Notes: generated by a model from the letters alone, not told the origin. Positions 43,882-52,250 are shown, counted from the stretch's first letter. The stretch: DNA of 55,598 bases from Promethearchaeota archaeon (GCA_019057865.1 JAHLWP010000029.1:1-55598); one strand, 5' to 3'. Numbers and translations are program-made.

Positions 43882-45879
43882 TTAATCTTTTTTATTGGGA
43901 TCTTTTACCTCATCCAATTCTATCAAATCTGCTCTTGTTTTCTTATTATTAGAAACCTTTGTACTAAGATCATAATCGTATTTTAACACTTCAGACAATG
44001 AAATTATATTAACTTCATCTGAATTTCTAAATTTTCTTGTAAGAGATTCTTCAAATGTAGTTATAATTAATTGGCTGATTAGTCCTTTATCACAAATGTC
44101 TGTTAAATAATCAATAAGGTTAATTCGGTTTTCAAAATTCAAGTGTTCTAATGGTTCATCAATGAATAAGAAAGGAAGGTCTGTATATTTTTTAGCAAGC
44201 ACAGTCTTTATAAGAACTAATAAGATCATTTTTTCCCCTGCGCTGGCATTTTTATAGGATATATTTTCTCCATTTTTTTCAAAGTACGGTAAGTAATCAT
44301 CAGTAAAGAATAATCTTCTTTTCTCTGAGGGAAAAATTTTTTGCCAAATGTTCTGGATCTCATCTTTAATTTCGTTTAGGCTAACATTTCTTTGTTTATC
44401 CAGAACTTTTTTAGTTACCACCTCGATTAATTCACAAATTAAACCCCCTTTTATATTTTTCTGGTATTCTTTCTCATATTCTAAAGCACCTCTTACTTTT
44501 TCAGCAGCTTTTATTTCACTTAGTTTTTTCTGAATTTCTCTTTCCCGACTTTCATACTTTTTTCTTTTATCTTTTGATTGCCTTAATTCAGATTCAATCT
44601 TTTCTTTTTTCTCTTCATACTCAGATTTCTGTTCAGTCATCTCTTTTATTTTACTCGGATCAAACCTCCCTAGAGATTCTATTAATTTTAGAGAATCTTC
44701 TAACATTTGCTCTGAATCTCTTAAATTTTTTTCTTTTTTTCTTAAATCTTTTAATTCCTCATCAAACTGAGAAGTTTCTCTATGTATATGCTCTAATTCC
44801 ACGTGAATGTCCTTATGGAGTTCTAAAAATTCTAATTTTTTTAACGGTTTTTTACATAGCGGGCAGTCCACTTCAGGAATGTCGTATAGGTTATGTTCTA
44901 GTTTATCCATTATTTCCTGTATTTTTTTTCTCTCTTCTGTTTTAACGTTATTTTCTGCAATTTTTTGTTGTATTTTACTTATATCATCTCGATATTTACG
45001 CATATTCTTATGTTTTTGTTCAATCAATTCATTAATATTCTCTACTCTCAATAAAAATCCTTGTAGATTAAATTCTCGAATGTTAATCTCTAGAAATAAT
45101 TCCTTTTTCTGGTTATATATATTTTCGAGTTTTTCTAATTCTTTATTAAAAGTATAATGGTCCCTGTAATCTTTCTCATATTTCTCAGCTAATTCTGATC
45201 TTTCCTTTTCTTTTTTGAGAATTTCATCATCTACGTTCTTAATATTTTGGAGAACCATGTTTTTTTCTCTTTGCAGATCGACTTTTTTTCCTAGATCCTC
45301 CGGTTCTTCTATCTTTTCTAACTTCTCAATATAAGTTTTAGTTTCTTTTTTCTTTTTCTCAAAATCATTTTTTAAGTTTGTCACATATCTATAAAATTCA
45401 TTAATTTTTCCAATTCCGACCAAATTCTCCAAATAATCAATTAGATCTCTCTTATCAACCTTTAAAAAGTTATATATTTCTCCTTCAGGAGAGTATAAAA
45501 CATTTTCTAAAAACGACCGATTTGCTTTAAAAATATCAAGTATAAATTCTAATATCTCCACCTCGTCCTCAATTATTTCCTCCGTATATCTTTTGATTAA
45601 TTTATGTGTCTGTTTTCCATTATAGCACCGAGTAATTTCATACTTATCCTCTAAATGCTCAAACTCTAAAATTACCTCTGTATCGTCAACACTCCCTATC
45701 CTTTTTAATTCTTCATCTTTTCTATTTCTAACTCTTCCAATTAAACCATAAATAATAGCCTCTAGAGTGGATGTTTTCCCAATACCATTAAATCCAATAA
45801 TGAAATTAACTCCCTTTTTAAATTCCAAATTTAATTCTTTATGGCATTTCCACTCTTTTATCGATAGTTTTTTAATCAT
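43882..45879 (-). CDS. Rad50/SbcC-like ABC ATPase (LmuB / ABC-3C ATPase-like)
   Basis: 665 residues. Walker A GFNGIGKTS at residues 29-37; two long coiled-coil arms with a zinc-hook CPLC near residue 338; signature SAGEKMILLVLI; Walker B FLFIDEPLEHLN. The final strand reads IITTFEES, lacking the usual H-loop His. It is shorter than Rad50 and has no Mre11 neighbour. It overlaps the middle gene by 8 nt and is last in a nuclease / middle / ATPase operon, the order of Lamassu and three-component ABC (ABC-3C) defence systems. By analogy it would sense foreign DNA ends or structures and license the nuclease; this is inference. Confidence 0.88.
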   Translation of the reverse strand: MIKKLSIKEWKCHKELNLEFKKGVNFIIGFNGIGKTSTLEAIIYGLIGRVRNRKDEELKRIGSVDDTEVILEFEHLEDKYEITRCYNGKQTHKLIKRYTEEIIEDEVEILEFILDIFKANRSFLENVLYSPEGEIYNFLKVDKRDLIDYLENLVGIGKINEFYRYVTNLKNDFEKKKKETKTYIEKLEKIEEPEDLGKKVDLQREKNMVLQNIKNVDDEILKKEKERSELAEKYEKDYRDHYTFNKELEKLENIYNQKKELFLEINIREFNLQGFLLRVENINELIEQKHKNMRKYRDDISKIQQKIAENNVKTEERKKIQEIMDKLEHNLYDIPEVDCPLCKKPLKKLEFLELHKDIHVELEHIHRETSQFDEELKDLRKKEKNLRDSEQMLEDSLKLIESLGRFDPSKIKEMTEQKSEYEEKKEKIESELRQSKDKRKKYESREREIQKKLSEIKAAEKVRGALEYEKEYQKNIKGGLICELIEVVTKKVLDKQRNVSLNEIKDEIQNIWQKIFPSEKRRLFFTDDYLPYFEKNGENISYKNASAGEKMILLVLIKTVLAKKYTDLPFLFIDEPLEHLNFENRINLIDYLTDICDKGLISQLIITTFEESLTRKFRNSDEVNIISLSEVLKYDYDLSTKVSNNKKTRADLIELDEVKDPNKKD

Positions 45880-46633
45880 TTGAATTTCCCCTACTAATTA
45901 TATCATTAAAATTCTTGTCAAATTCTTCCATATCGATATTTTCTAAGATAAAATCTGAAAATAATCTAATAAAGGGATTTATTTCATAAAGGTTGAGTTT
46001 AAGCATTTGTTTTTTTTTATCTTTATGAAATCGCTTTGATTTAAAATTTTCAAAGATATCAGTTAGATATGAACTAAATTGTTCTGTTGGATTTGGTGCT
46101 TGAGATTTCGCAATTTTTTTTATTTGTTTTTCTATGAGTTCTATAAATCGGTAGCGAAAAGTAATTTCCTCATCTAATAATCTTGCTAAGGCTTCAGCTT
46201 CAAAATCTATTAAAATCTCTTGGAGGTCAGAATAAATTTTATTTTTATACAATTTAAAAGATGATAAAGAATTATCGTTCCAAATTATAATGATTCCATC
46301 TTGCCCTTTACTATTAGTAAATAAACTCTGATAATCTTTAAGCTCCTCCTCATTTATGGTTGGCTCAGAATTATCATTAAATATTAACAGATATTCCTTT
46401 TGATTTATCTCAATAATATATCTAAATGGTAAAATTTCTGTAGTCTTAGGTATTTTTTTTAAAAAATCGATTTCTCTTATGCTGATTTCTGGTCGACTGA
46501 ATAATAGCTCTTTAATTCTCTCAAAAAATTCTAGAAATAAGTTCATTCTGTCATAATCATCTGAGAAAGTACTTTCAATTTTCATGAGATCTTCGGGATA
46601 TTTATCTGGGTCCTTACTCAATTTAACATACAC
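45872..46633 (-). CDS. Middle component of a three-gene ABC-ATPase system (LmuC / ABC-3C MC-like), unknown fold
   Basis: 253 residues from GTG 46633. TTG 46621, with AGGTG 9 nt upstream, would give the more natural N-terminus (M)SKDPDKYPEDL and remove the overlap with the PIN gene. The protein has a helical N-terminus, a central beta-rich part (FRYIIEINQKEYLLIFND, then DGIIIIWND) and a helical C-terminus. No catalytic motif is certain. Its size, position between effector and ATPase, and coupling to both match the middle component of ABC-3C/Lamassu operons, which bridges the ATPase and the effector. The assignment rests on context. Confidence 0.72.
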   Translation of the reverse strand: MYVKLSKDPDKYPEDLMKIESTFSDDYDRMNLFLEFFERIKELLFSRPEISIREIDFLKKIPKTTEILPFRYIIEINQKEYLLIFNDNSEPTINEEELKDYQSLFTNSKGQDGIIIIWNDNSLSSFKLYKNKIYSDLQEILIDFEAEALARLLDEEITFRYRFIELIEKQIKKIAKSQAPNPTEQFSSYLTDIFENFKSKRFHKDKKKQMLKLNLYEINPFIRLFSDFILENIDMEEFDKNFNDIISRGNSND

Positions 46634-47444
46634 CTAAGCTAGTTTTTTCTGCTATCGCAGGTTCAAATACATCAAAAATCCAATCTTCATATTTTATTCT
46701 TTTTCTAATCTTAACTCTTTTTGGTTTGCCTTCAGTCACTTTCTTTAGAATAAATCTTCTAAATTCTCTTAGGTCATCATAATGACAGCATTTATATAGG
46801 TGCGTTAAGTGTGTTAAAAGCATAATCCCATTTACATTTCTGGTCTTGTAAACTTGACCTGCTAATGATATTCGTCCTTGGGCTTTGACATGAGCAACAA
46901 ATTTACGAAAACTGTCATCACCTGTTACAATTAAATATTTATAATTGTGGTGAAGGTTGATTTCTTCTAGCGCGCCTAGTAAAAAAGATAAATCTCGATA
47001 ATCAATTTCTGACAACCGTCTATTAGGATTCCTAGTAAAATTATCTGCTTTAATTTTCAGGTCTCTTAAAGCATCACGGTCCACAATATGGTTGTTTATT
47101 CCATTTAATAAAATATCTAAAAAATTTCGCTGATATGATGCGCCCAAATTGTTTAAAAACCTAACCTCATAGAGAAACGTTCCCTTATACTCCTTTTCAA
47201 TACCTAAATTTGAAGCAAAAAATCCTCCGAAAGAGCAATCTGCTTTTATACCCGCAAAAACATTCCTGAAATCATTCAGTATATCATGGTAATGCCTATT
47301 TCTAAATTCTTGTTCTGAGGGATAATTCTCCTGGCTATATTTAGCTTCAGAAAGATATTGCATATAATGGATTAGGGCATTTGTATCCATAATAGTGCTA
47401 CACCTATTTGGACAATCTCTATTAATTCGGGGACAAATAACCAT
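46623..47444 (-). CDS. PIN-domain nuclease, probable effector of the ABC-ATPase system
   Basis: 273 residues. PIN-type acidic residues are visible: MDTNALIHY (D-x-N) near residue 20, SEIDYRDLSFLLGALEE in the middle, and LIVTGDDSFRKFV (T-x-D-D) near residue 190. This is the metal-binding core of PIN ribonucleases. Several cysteines near the N-terminus (CPRINRDCPNRC) may bind zinc. The C-terminal ~60 residues are basic (KKVTEGKPKRVKIRKR). It is first in the operon and lies next to repeat copy B. In this context an RNA- or DNA-cutting effector is likely. PIN is not one of the best-known Lamassu effectors, which makes the combination notable. Confidence 0.82.
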   Translation of the reverse strand: MVICPRINRDCPNRCSTIMDTNALIHYMQYLSEAKYSQENYPSEQEFRNRHYHDILNDFRNVFAGIKADCSFGGFFASNLGIEKEYKGTFLYEVRFLNNLGASYQRNFLDILLNGINNHIVDRDALRDLKIKADNFTRNPNRRLSEIDYRDLSFLLGALEEINLHHNYKYLIVTGDDSFRKFVAHVKAQGRISLAGQVYKTRNVNGIMLLTHLTHLYKCCHYDDLREFRRFILKKVTEGKPKRVKIRKRIKYEDWIFDVFEPAIAEKTSLGVC

Positions 47445-47586
47445 TTATTACTCACAACTATTATAAGTAAAAATCTATAAAAATTGAAAACATTGAAAAA
47501 CAAATTTTCCAATTAGAATTATATGATTTTTATCTTTAATATTACCAAAAAAATTACCCTTTTTATAATTATTCAAATTCATCAAA

Positions 47587-47642
47587 AAGAAAAAGAATTG
47601 GTCTATTTAATAGCTTAACATATTAAATAGAAATTAATTTCT
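47587..47642. repeat. Direct repeat copy B flanking the ABC-ATPase cassette
   Basis: Matches 43471-43526 at 48 of 56 positions, same orientation. It overlaps the decayed end of the TPR remnant (47615-47800): the reverse strand of both copies ends a frame with EINFY(S/L)IC and a TAA. The repeat may therefore be a duplicated gene end rather than a dedicated attachment site. Confidence 0.75.
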
Positions 47643-47800
47643 TTGTATATAATAAGATTAATCCAAACAACAACATCATTAGGTTTAATTTCTATTACTT
47701 TTAAAAATGCTTCAATTGCTTAAGTAAAATTTTTTTCGTTAAAAAAATCTGATATCCTTTCCATACAATTGTGACTCAATATTTCTTTATTAGAAGACAT
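47615..47800 (-). pseudogene. TPR-repeat protein remnant with an internal stop
   Basis: From ATG 47800 the frame reads MSSNKEILSHNCMERISDFF, meets TAA at 47722, and continues AIEAFLKVIEIKPNDVVVWI to a second stop at 47615. The second part is a textbook tetratricopeptide unit (A-I-E-x-F-x-K-V-I-E-x-x-P). A short frame upstream (47961 to 47797) overlaps its start and ends ISENETFEEVIDKWYVF. I read the stretch 47.6-47.96 kb as decayed genes. Confidence 0.6.
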
Positions 47801-47929
47801 ACCATTTATCTATGACTTCCTCAAAAGTTTCATTTTCAGAAATACTTATTTCACTTTTTTTTACCTTATTTACTATAATACTATCAAGAATTCTTATTAT
47901 CTTAAATATCCTTAGAATACAGTTTGACT

Positions 47930-48133
47930 TTAACTTAATAATTTCAATAACAAACAGCATGAAAACGATAAAGAATAGGGATTAATTTTAATATTTACTG
48001 GTGCTGGATACATATCAGTAGGACTAGAATTGTCAACATCAATAGATACGCCTAAAAATAACTTTCCACAATCAAGACATTGGTTTTCAAATTTATTTAT
48101 TAGATCATTTAATTTTTCTTTTCTATTTTCCAA
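47930..48133 (-). CDS. Small cysteine-containing protein, possibly truncated
   Basis: 67 residues from TTG 48133, starting 17 nt after the AbrB-like gene stop. FENQCLDCGKLFLG is a CxxC zinc knuckle and a CC pair occurs near the C-terminus, so one zinc could be bound. The end (SFSCCLLLKLLS) is atypical, and another frame continues as protein-like sequence (MLFVIEIIKLKSNCILRIF), so a frameshift may have cut a longer protein. Reality and function are both uncertain. Confidence 0.4.
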   Translation of the reverse strand: MENRKEKLNDLINKFENQCLDCGKLFLGVSIDVDNSSPTDMYPAPVNIKINPYSLSFSCCLLLKLLS

Positions 48134-48150
48134 AAATTTTCACAATTAAT

Positions 48151-48312
48151 TTATTTTAAAACTTTTTTAACTATTAGATTATCTTCTTTTAATTGAATAC
48201 CAACATAGGTACCCTTTTTTATCTTTAATTCTTCGCACATCTCTTTCGGAATAACAAGTGCCAAACTATTACCTAATTTTACAACTTTAGATACGCTAAT
48301 ATTTTGAGACAT
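48151..48312 (-). CDS. AbrB/MazE/SpoVT-type swapped-hairpin DNA-binding protein
   Basis: 53 residues. VSKVVKLGNSLALVIPKEMC followed by ELKIKKGTYV is the signature of the AbrB/SpoVT fold (V-x-K-x-G-x-S-L-x-x-x-I-P-K). Such proteins are dimeric regulators or antitoxins. GGT lies 7 nt before the ATG. It begins 21 nt after the SMC-like gene stop and is probably co-transcribed with that operon. It could be its autoregulator; no PIN toxin follows it directly. Confidence 0.85.
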   Translation of the reverse strand: MSQNISVSKVVKLGNSLALVIPKEMCEELKIKKGTYVGIQLKEDNLIVKKVLK

Positions 48313-48333
48313 GAAAAATACCTTTAAAATTTA

Positions 48334-50211
48334 TTATATAATGTGTTCTATAGCTAATTCTTCCATAGAGCTTTCAGGGGCTAATTGAGTAATTACAACA
48401 TAATCGGATATATTTGCTATATATTCTTTCAGTTTTTCCATACGATCATCATCATAACTTGTAACAATTTCATCGATTACAAATAATGGAAAATCTGGAA
48501 GATATTCTTCTTTAGCAGCAATTAATAGAGTTATGCCAATTGTGTATCGTTCCGATGTTGAAAGTGCTTCTAGAGCCCAATCAGATAATATTTTTCCATC
48601 CTTTTCTCGAGTGATGTAAATCTTATAATCATCTTTAATTAAAACCTCCTTAAAATCAGTAAAGCCTAGTTCCTCGTATATTTCGTTTATTCTTTCATTA
48701 AATTTTTCAGCCGCTTTTTCTGTTATTTCGTCTTTCCTTCTTTTTAAATAAGAAAAACACTCGTCTAAAAATTCTATCTTATTTGTTAAAATTTCGGCTC
48801 TTTTTGTGCTATCTTCCAATTCTTTGATTCTCTTTTTTGTTTCTTTTATTTTAGATTCAAGAATTTGGATTCTGTCTTCAATTTTATCTCTCTCCTTTTT
48901 TAATTCAAGTATATCATCGCTAACATTTTCTAATAATTTGTAAATTTCCTTTTCTAGTGATTTTTGTTCTTCTATATTATCCTCTAATTCTTTTTGGATT
49001 TTGTCTAAATCTAATTCTCTTCTAGCTAAAGATTTTTCGCTTTTTGATAAATTTGTTCTTTGTATACTTAATTCTCTTTCTTGAATTTGTAAGTCATTAA
49101 TTTCATCTCGATAATCTTCTATTTCTCTATTTACTTTTTTTAATTGTTTTGAATAATCTCTTTTGGCTAATTCAAGACTTTTTTCGAAATCTTGTAATTC
49201 TTTTAGCGTTAATGGTTTTCCACAAGCATAACATTTATCTTCTTCATATTTTTTTCTTTTAATCCAATTATCGTTTATTGATTTTAACTCATCATCAATT
49301 TTTGATAATTCTTGTTGAATTTCTTTCCTCATTTTTATGCTTTCTTGTAATGAATCTTTTAAAACCTCAATTCTTTTTGTAATCTGAGGGTGTTCCTTTT
49401 CAATTTCAGAAATTATTTCTATTAATCTGTTGATTTCCATTTTTAAATTGTTTATTTGTTGATTTAAACTTTCAATTTTTCCCTTTATCTCTCTTATCGT
49501 TTTGTCTATTTTTTCTTTCTCATTTTTTGTCTCAAAATATTTTTCTCTTAAATTTTTATCTTTCAATAGTTGTTCTTCATCAATTTCCGGAAGTTTTTCT
49601 AACATTTTTAAATATTTACTCTTTTCTTTTAAATCATTTTCTAATGTAGTATTAATTTCTTCCAGTAAAATCAAATCTCTTTTATATATTTGGTATTGAC
49701 GATTGTAATTTCGTTGAAATTTTTCTAAAGATTTAGCAATTACATCATAAGATTTACTACCTGAAATATCTTCAATATATTCCCTTATTGATTTACCATA
49801 AAGAATTGAATTCATTAATTTATTTTCAGGAGTTGCGAAACATACTTGTGATAAATTGATTCCTTTTAATGGAAATGGATCTCCAGAAATAGCTAAGAGA
49901 TAATCTTTATTTTGAGGTCTTCTAAATGTACGCTTCCAAGAATCAGTATCAGAAATCAATTCTACTTCTAATTTTTCATCTGGAGCAGTTGCGAACATGT
50001 TCATATAATATCCCTTTCCTTTTAATTCTGAAGTAGGGATTAGAAACAACTCCAAACCTCTTGTAAAACTTGTTTTTCCTTTAGCATTAGGAGCTTTTAC
50101 AACATTTAAGCCCTTTTTTAAATTAAACGAATAAGTGCCTCTAAACACTCCAACATTCTCAAAATTTACTTTAATTTCATCACTACTCATAATATTTCGC
50201 CACAATATCAT
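48334..50211 (-). CDS. SMC/Rad50-like coiled-coil ATPase of the histone-doublet operon
   Basis: 625 residues; a second ATG (50190, N-terminus MSSDEIKVNFENVG) overlaps the preceding stop and is the likelier start. Walker A APNAKGKTS (residues 40-48); coiled coils with a hook CYAC near residue 328; a degenerate signature (LSTSERYTIGI instead of LSGGQ); Walker B PLFVIDEIVTSYDD; a final strand VVITQLAP without the H-loop His. The reduced size and hook resemble archaea-specific SMC-related proteins (coalescin/Sph-like) rather than true SMC, Rad50 or the other ATPase in this window. The gene context (histone doublet, AAA+) suggests DNA organisation or segregation, but a defence role is also possible. 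Confidence 0.85.
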   Translation of the reverse strand: MILWRNIMSSDEIKVNFENVGVFRGTYSFNLKKGLNVVKAPNAKGKTSFTRGLELFLIPTSELKGKGYYMNMFATAPDEKLEVELISDTDSWKRTFRRPQNKDYLLAISGDPFPLKGINLSQVCFATPENKLMNSILYGKSIREYIEDISGSKSYDVIAKSLEKFQRNYNRQYQIYKRDLILLEEINTTLENDLKEKSKYLKMLEKLPEIDEEQLLKDKNLREKYFETKNEKEKIDKTIREIKGKIESLNQQINNLKMEINRLIEIISEIEKEHPQITKRIEVLKDSLQESIKMRKEIQQELSKIDDELKSINDNWIKRKKYEEDKCYACGKPLTLKELQDFEKSLELAKRDYSKQLKKVNREIEDYRDEINDLQIQERELSIQRTNLSKSEKSLARRELDLDKIQKELEDNIEEQKSLEKEIYKLLENVSDDILELKKERDKIEDRIQILESKIKETKKRIKELEDSTKRAEILTNKIEFLDECFSYLKRRKDEITEKAAEKFNERINEIYEELGFTDFKEVLIKDDYKIYITREKDGKILSDWALEALSTSERYTIGITLLIAAKEEYLPDFPLFVIDEIVTSYDDDRMEKLKEYIANISDYVVITQLAPESSMEELAIEHII

Positions 50212-50380
50212 TAATTAATTTTTCTAATTCATCTTCAGCTTTTTTTGATAGATTTTTTTTATATATTTGATGATTTTCTATCAATTGCCTTATTCCATTT
50301 TCAAATTCACTAAACATTCGATCTTTAGATTCTTTACCTTCTCGAGTTCTTTTTTTATTGTTGGTTTCTTTTCTAGACAT
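50183..50380 (-). CDS. Small charged coiled-coil protein coupled to the SMC-like ATPase
   Basis: 65 residues, very Lys/Glu-rich, mostly one long helix (FENGIRQLIENHQIYKK, KKAEDELEKLIND). GAGGT lies 7 nt before its ATG, supporting translation even though it overlaps the upstream small gene by 91 nt in another frame. Its stop overlaps the SMC-like start region. It may be a small regulatory or kleisin-like partner; no family is recognised. Confidence 0.6.
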   Translation of the reverse strand: MSRKETNNKKRTREGKESKDRMFSEFENGIRQLIENHQIYKKNLSKKAEDELEKLINDIVAKYYE

Positions 50381-50640
50381 TTTACTACCTCTTTAACAAT
50401 ATTTGGTAAATCTCTTTCATATATAGGTTCTGTAATAAATAAATCTAATTTATTATTACATCTTTTTTTTAATGACCATAATAAGGTTAACAATTCTCCA
50501 TTTGCTTCCATCAGGAAAGTTCTCGAATCGAGTTTTTCAATAAAATAGTTTTGCAAATTTTTTCTGTTTCTTCCTTTTTTCCAGTTCCAAATAGTTTTTA
50601 ATACACTATTTTCTGTACAATGAACTAATATGAATGTAAT
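50290..50640 (-). CDS. Small protein of unknown function, probable ATT start
   Basis: A TTG at 50556 would give 88 residues, but protein-like sequence continues upstream ((M)TFILVHCTENSVLKTIW) to ATT 50640. That ATT lies 7 nt after AAGGTG, and an in-frame TGA is just before it. The full product would be 116 residues with an alternating strand/helix pattern (LDLFITEP, YERDLPNIVKEVVKCL), perhaps a small alpha/beta fold. It lies between the AAA+ ATPase and the coiled-coil gene, just after the GC-rich palindrome, and its 3' end overlaps the next gene by 91 nt. Confidence 0.62.
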   Translation of the reverse strand: MTFILVHCTENSVLKTIWNWKKGRNRKNLQNYFIEKLDSRTFLMEANGELLTLLWSLKKRCNNKLDLFITEPIYERDLPNIVKEVVKCLEKKPTIKKELEKVKNLKIECLVNLKME

Positions 50641-50657
50641 AATTTTTCACCTTAAAA

Positions 50658-50682
50658 TACTCGCGACGCAGCGTCGCGAGTA
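50658..50682. promoter_or_regulatory. Perfect GC-rich 25-bp palindrome (candidate protein-binding site or hairpin)
   Basis: ACTCGCGACGC and GCGTCGCGAGT are exact inverse complements separated by one A, extended by one more T-A pair. It is by far the most GC-rich short stretch in a strongly AT-rich neighbourhood. It lies 10 nt after the AAA+ gene stop and just before the Shine-Dalgarno of the next gene. It could be a binding site (operator or parS-like) or an mRNA hairpin that sets expression within the operon. Confidence 0.7.
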
Positions 50683-50692
50683 AAATTTTATA

Positions 50693-51412
50693 TTAAACAT
50701 TTGAATCTTTAAGAATTTTATCAATATATAATGATATTATTTTTTTCTCTAATGTTCGCATAGATTTAATCTTTTCAAACTCAATTTTTGTTCTAATATC
50801 TTCAAACTCCAAATTTAACTTTAAACATTTTTTTTTTGTGATTTCTATGAGCGTTTCTTCACTTGGAATAGGAAATTCAATATTGTAAAGTCGATCTTTA
50901 ATCGCTTTGTCTATTAAGTCGTATCTATTCGTCGTTAATATCACTGATATTTTTGTTGTATTTAATTCATCTAATCGATGGAAAAACACATTATTTTGAG
51001 CAAGGTGCCAAGATTCGCCCTTAATCCAATCTCTTTTTGGAAAAATTGATTCACAATCATCTATAAGGATAATAGAATGTCTGAATTGAGTTGCTTTTTG
51101 AAAGAGAATGGAGATTTGTTGTTCTGACTGTCCATATAACGAACGAGCAATATCCGCACCGTCAACAAAAATCAAATGACTATTAAGTTCTTTAGCTATA
51201 ATTTTTCCAATTAGAGTTTTCCCTAATCCAACATCACCATGAAAGAGAAATCCTGATATTCCATCTTCTATATGGTATTTCTGCTGAAATCTTATTATTT
51301 TTCTGACATCTTCTAATATATTTTGATATTCTTCGCCAATAACATCGTTTTTATTTTGTTTAATTTCATCTGATGAATAAATTTTAAAAGCTTCTTCAGT
51401 TCTTCTTGACAA
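50693..51412 (-). CDS. AAA+ ATPase of the histone-doublet operon
   Basis: 239 residues. Walker A FHGDVGLGKT (about residues 57-66), Walker B SIILIDDCES (112-121), sensor-1 VILTTNR, and an arginine-finger-like DRLYNIEFPIPS. It is a compact single-domain classic AAA module without an obvious substrate domain. The start is TTG 51412, about 11 nt after GAAGGG. It follows the second 273-residue paralog by 16 nt in the same operon as a doublet histone and an SMC-like ATPase. It could load or remove that complex from DNA; this is inference. Confidence 0.87.
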   Translation of the reverse strand: MSRRTEEAFKIYSSDEIKQNKNDVIGEEYQNILEDVRKIIRFQQKYHIEDGISGFLFHGDVGLGKTLIGKIIAKELNSHLIFVDGADIARSLYGQSEQQISILFQKATQFRHSIILIDDCESIFPKRDWIKGESWHLAQNNVFFHRLDELNTTKISVILTTNRYDLIDKAIKDRLYNIEFPIPSEETLIEITKKKCLKLNLEFEDIRTKIEFEKIKSMRTLEKKIISLYIDKILKDSNV

Positions 51413-51428
51413 TGTATTTCAATCCCTT

Positions 51429-52250
51429 CTACAATTCTCGTTCTTCTTCTAATTTTAATTCTTCTGCTAAATTAACCCATTGTTTCATAGCATATATCGA
51501 GGCTGTGTTAAAAATTATCTTTTTCTCCCCTAAGTGGTGTATTAATTTTATATCTTTTGGTTTTTTTTGATCTCTTTCTATTACATTAGTAAAATGTCTA
51601 TATTCTAACTCGCTGTCCTCAAAAAGTTTCTTAAAATCCTCTAATTTCATTTCTCCCTTAAAATTTTCAGCTACCATTAAAGCAGAAGCAATTGGGTATA
51701 TCAATCTAAATCCTTTTTGTAAAATACCCGATGCTATCATTCTACTAATTGAACTACCATAAATATCTGCTTCATAACCACGCTTTATAGTATCTTCAAT
51801 AAATTTTTCCCAAATAGATGTTAATTTAAGAAAAGAGTTTTCAATGTCTTTTCCAATAATTTCAATGTATCCATGTTCCTGAAGCAAAAACAGATTTTTA
51901 ACGACATTTCTCAATCCACTGCAAGCATTTCTAATAAAGAAAAATGGAATTTCTCCACTTTTCTTTCTTGTCAAGCGTTCTTCCATTTTTTCTAATGTCC
52001 CAGTTTTTTCATAGTATTCTTTATCATCTTTTAATCTTCGTTCAAGATCCTCTGCTTCAATTTTCCCATCAACAATTAATGCAAACATAACGGATAAAAT
52101 TGATTCAATCCCTTCAAGATGTGAGAATGTTGATATATCAAAAGATTGAACTCCTCTTAAAAGACGGTCGTTGCTACTGTCTAATCCGTTATAAATGAGA
52201 TCATCAAACGATTTTATTAAATAATTATACGCTATTCCTTCAATTTCCAT
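51429..52250 (-). CDS. Paralogous unknown protein B of the histone-doublet operon
   Basis: 273 residues, helical, no enzyme motif. It shares with the upstream neighbour of equal length a set of matching segments: LRGVQSFDISTFSHLEGIES near residue 32, a central wing-like part (LLQEHGYIEIIGKD), RMIASGILQKGFRLIYPIA, and the C-terminal HLGEKKIIFNTASIYAMKQW. The central HGYIEI pattern looks like a winged-helix turn. Tandem duplication followed by divergence suggests a heterodimer or two-sided adaptor. Family not recognised. The start follows directly on the previous stop. Confidence 0.75.
   Translation of the reverse strand: MEIEGIAYNYLIKSFDDLIYNGLDSSNDRLLRGVQSFDISTFSHLEGIESILSVMFALIVDGKIEAEDLERRLKDDKEYYEKTGTLEKMEERLTRKKSGEIPFFFIRNACSGLRNVVKNLFLLQEHGYIEIIGKDIENSFLKLTSIWEKFIEDTIKRGYEADIYGSSISRMIASGILQKGFRLIYPIASALMVAENFKGEMKLEDFKKLFEDSELEYRHFTNVIERDQKKPKDIKLIHHLGEKKIIFNTASIYAMKQWVNLAEELKLEEEREL

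Noticed and set aside
43882..45879. Rad50 of a Mre11-Rad50 repair pair
   Set aside because: No Mre11-type phosphoesterase motifs are encoded nearby, the protein is short, and it is coupled to a PIN/middle-gene pair instead.
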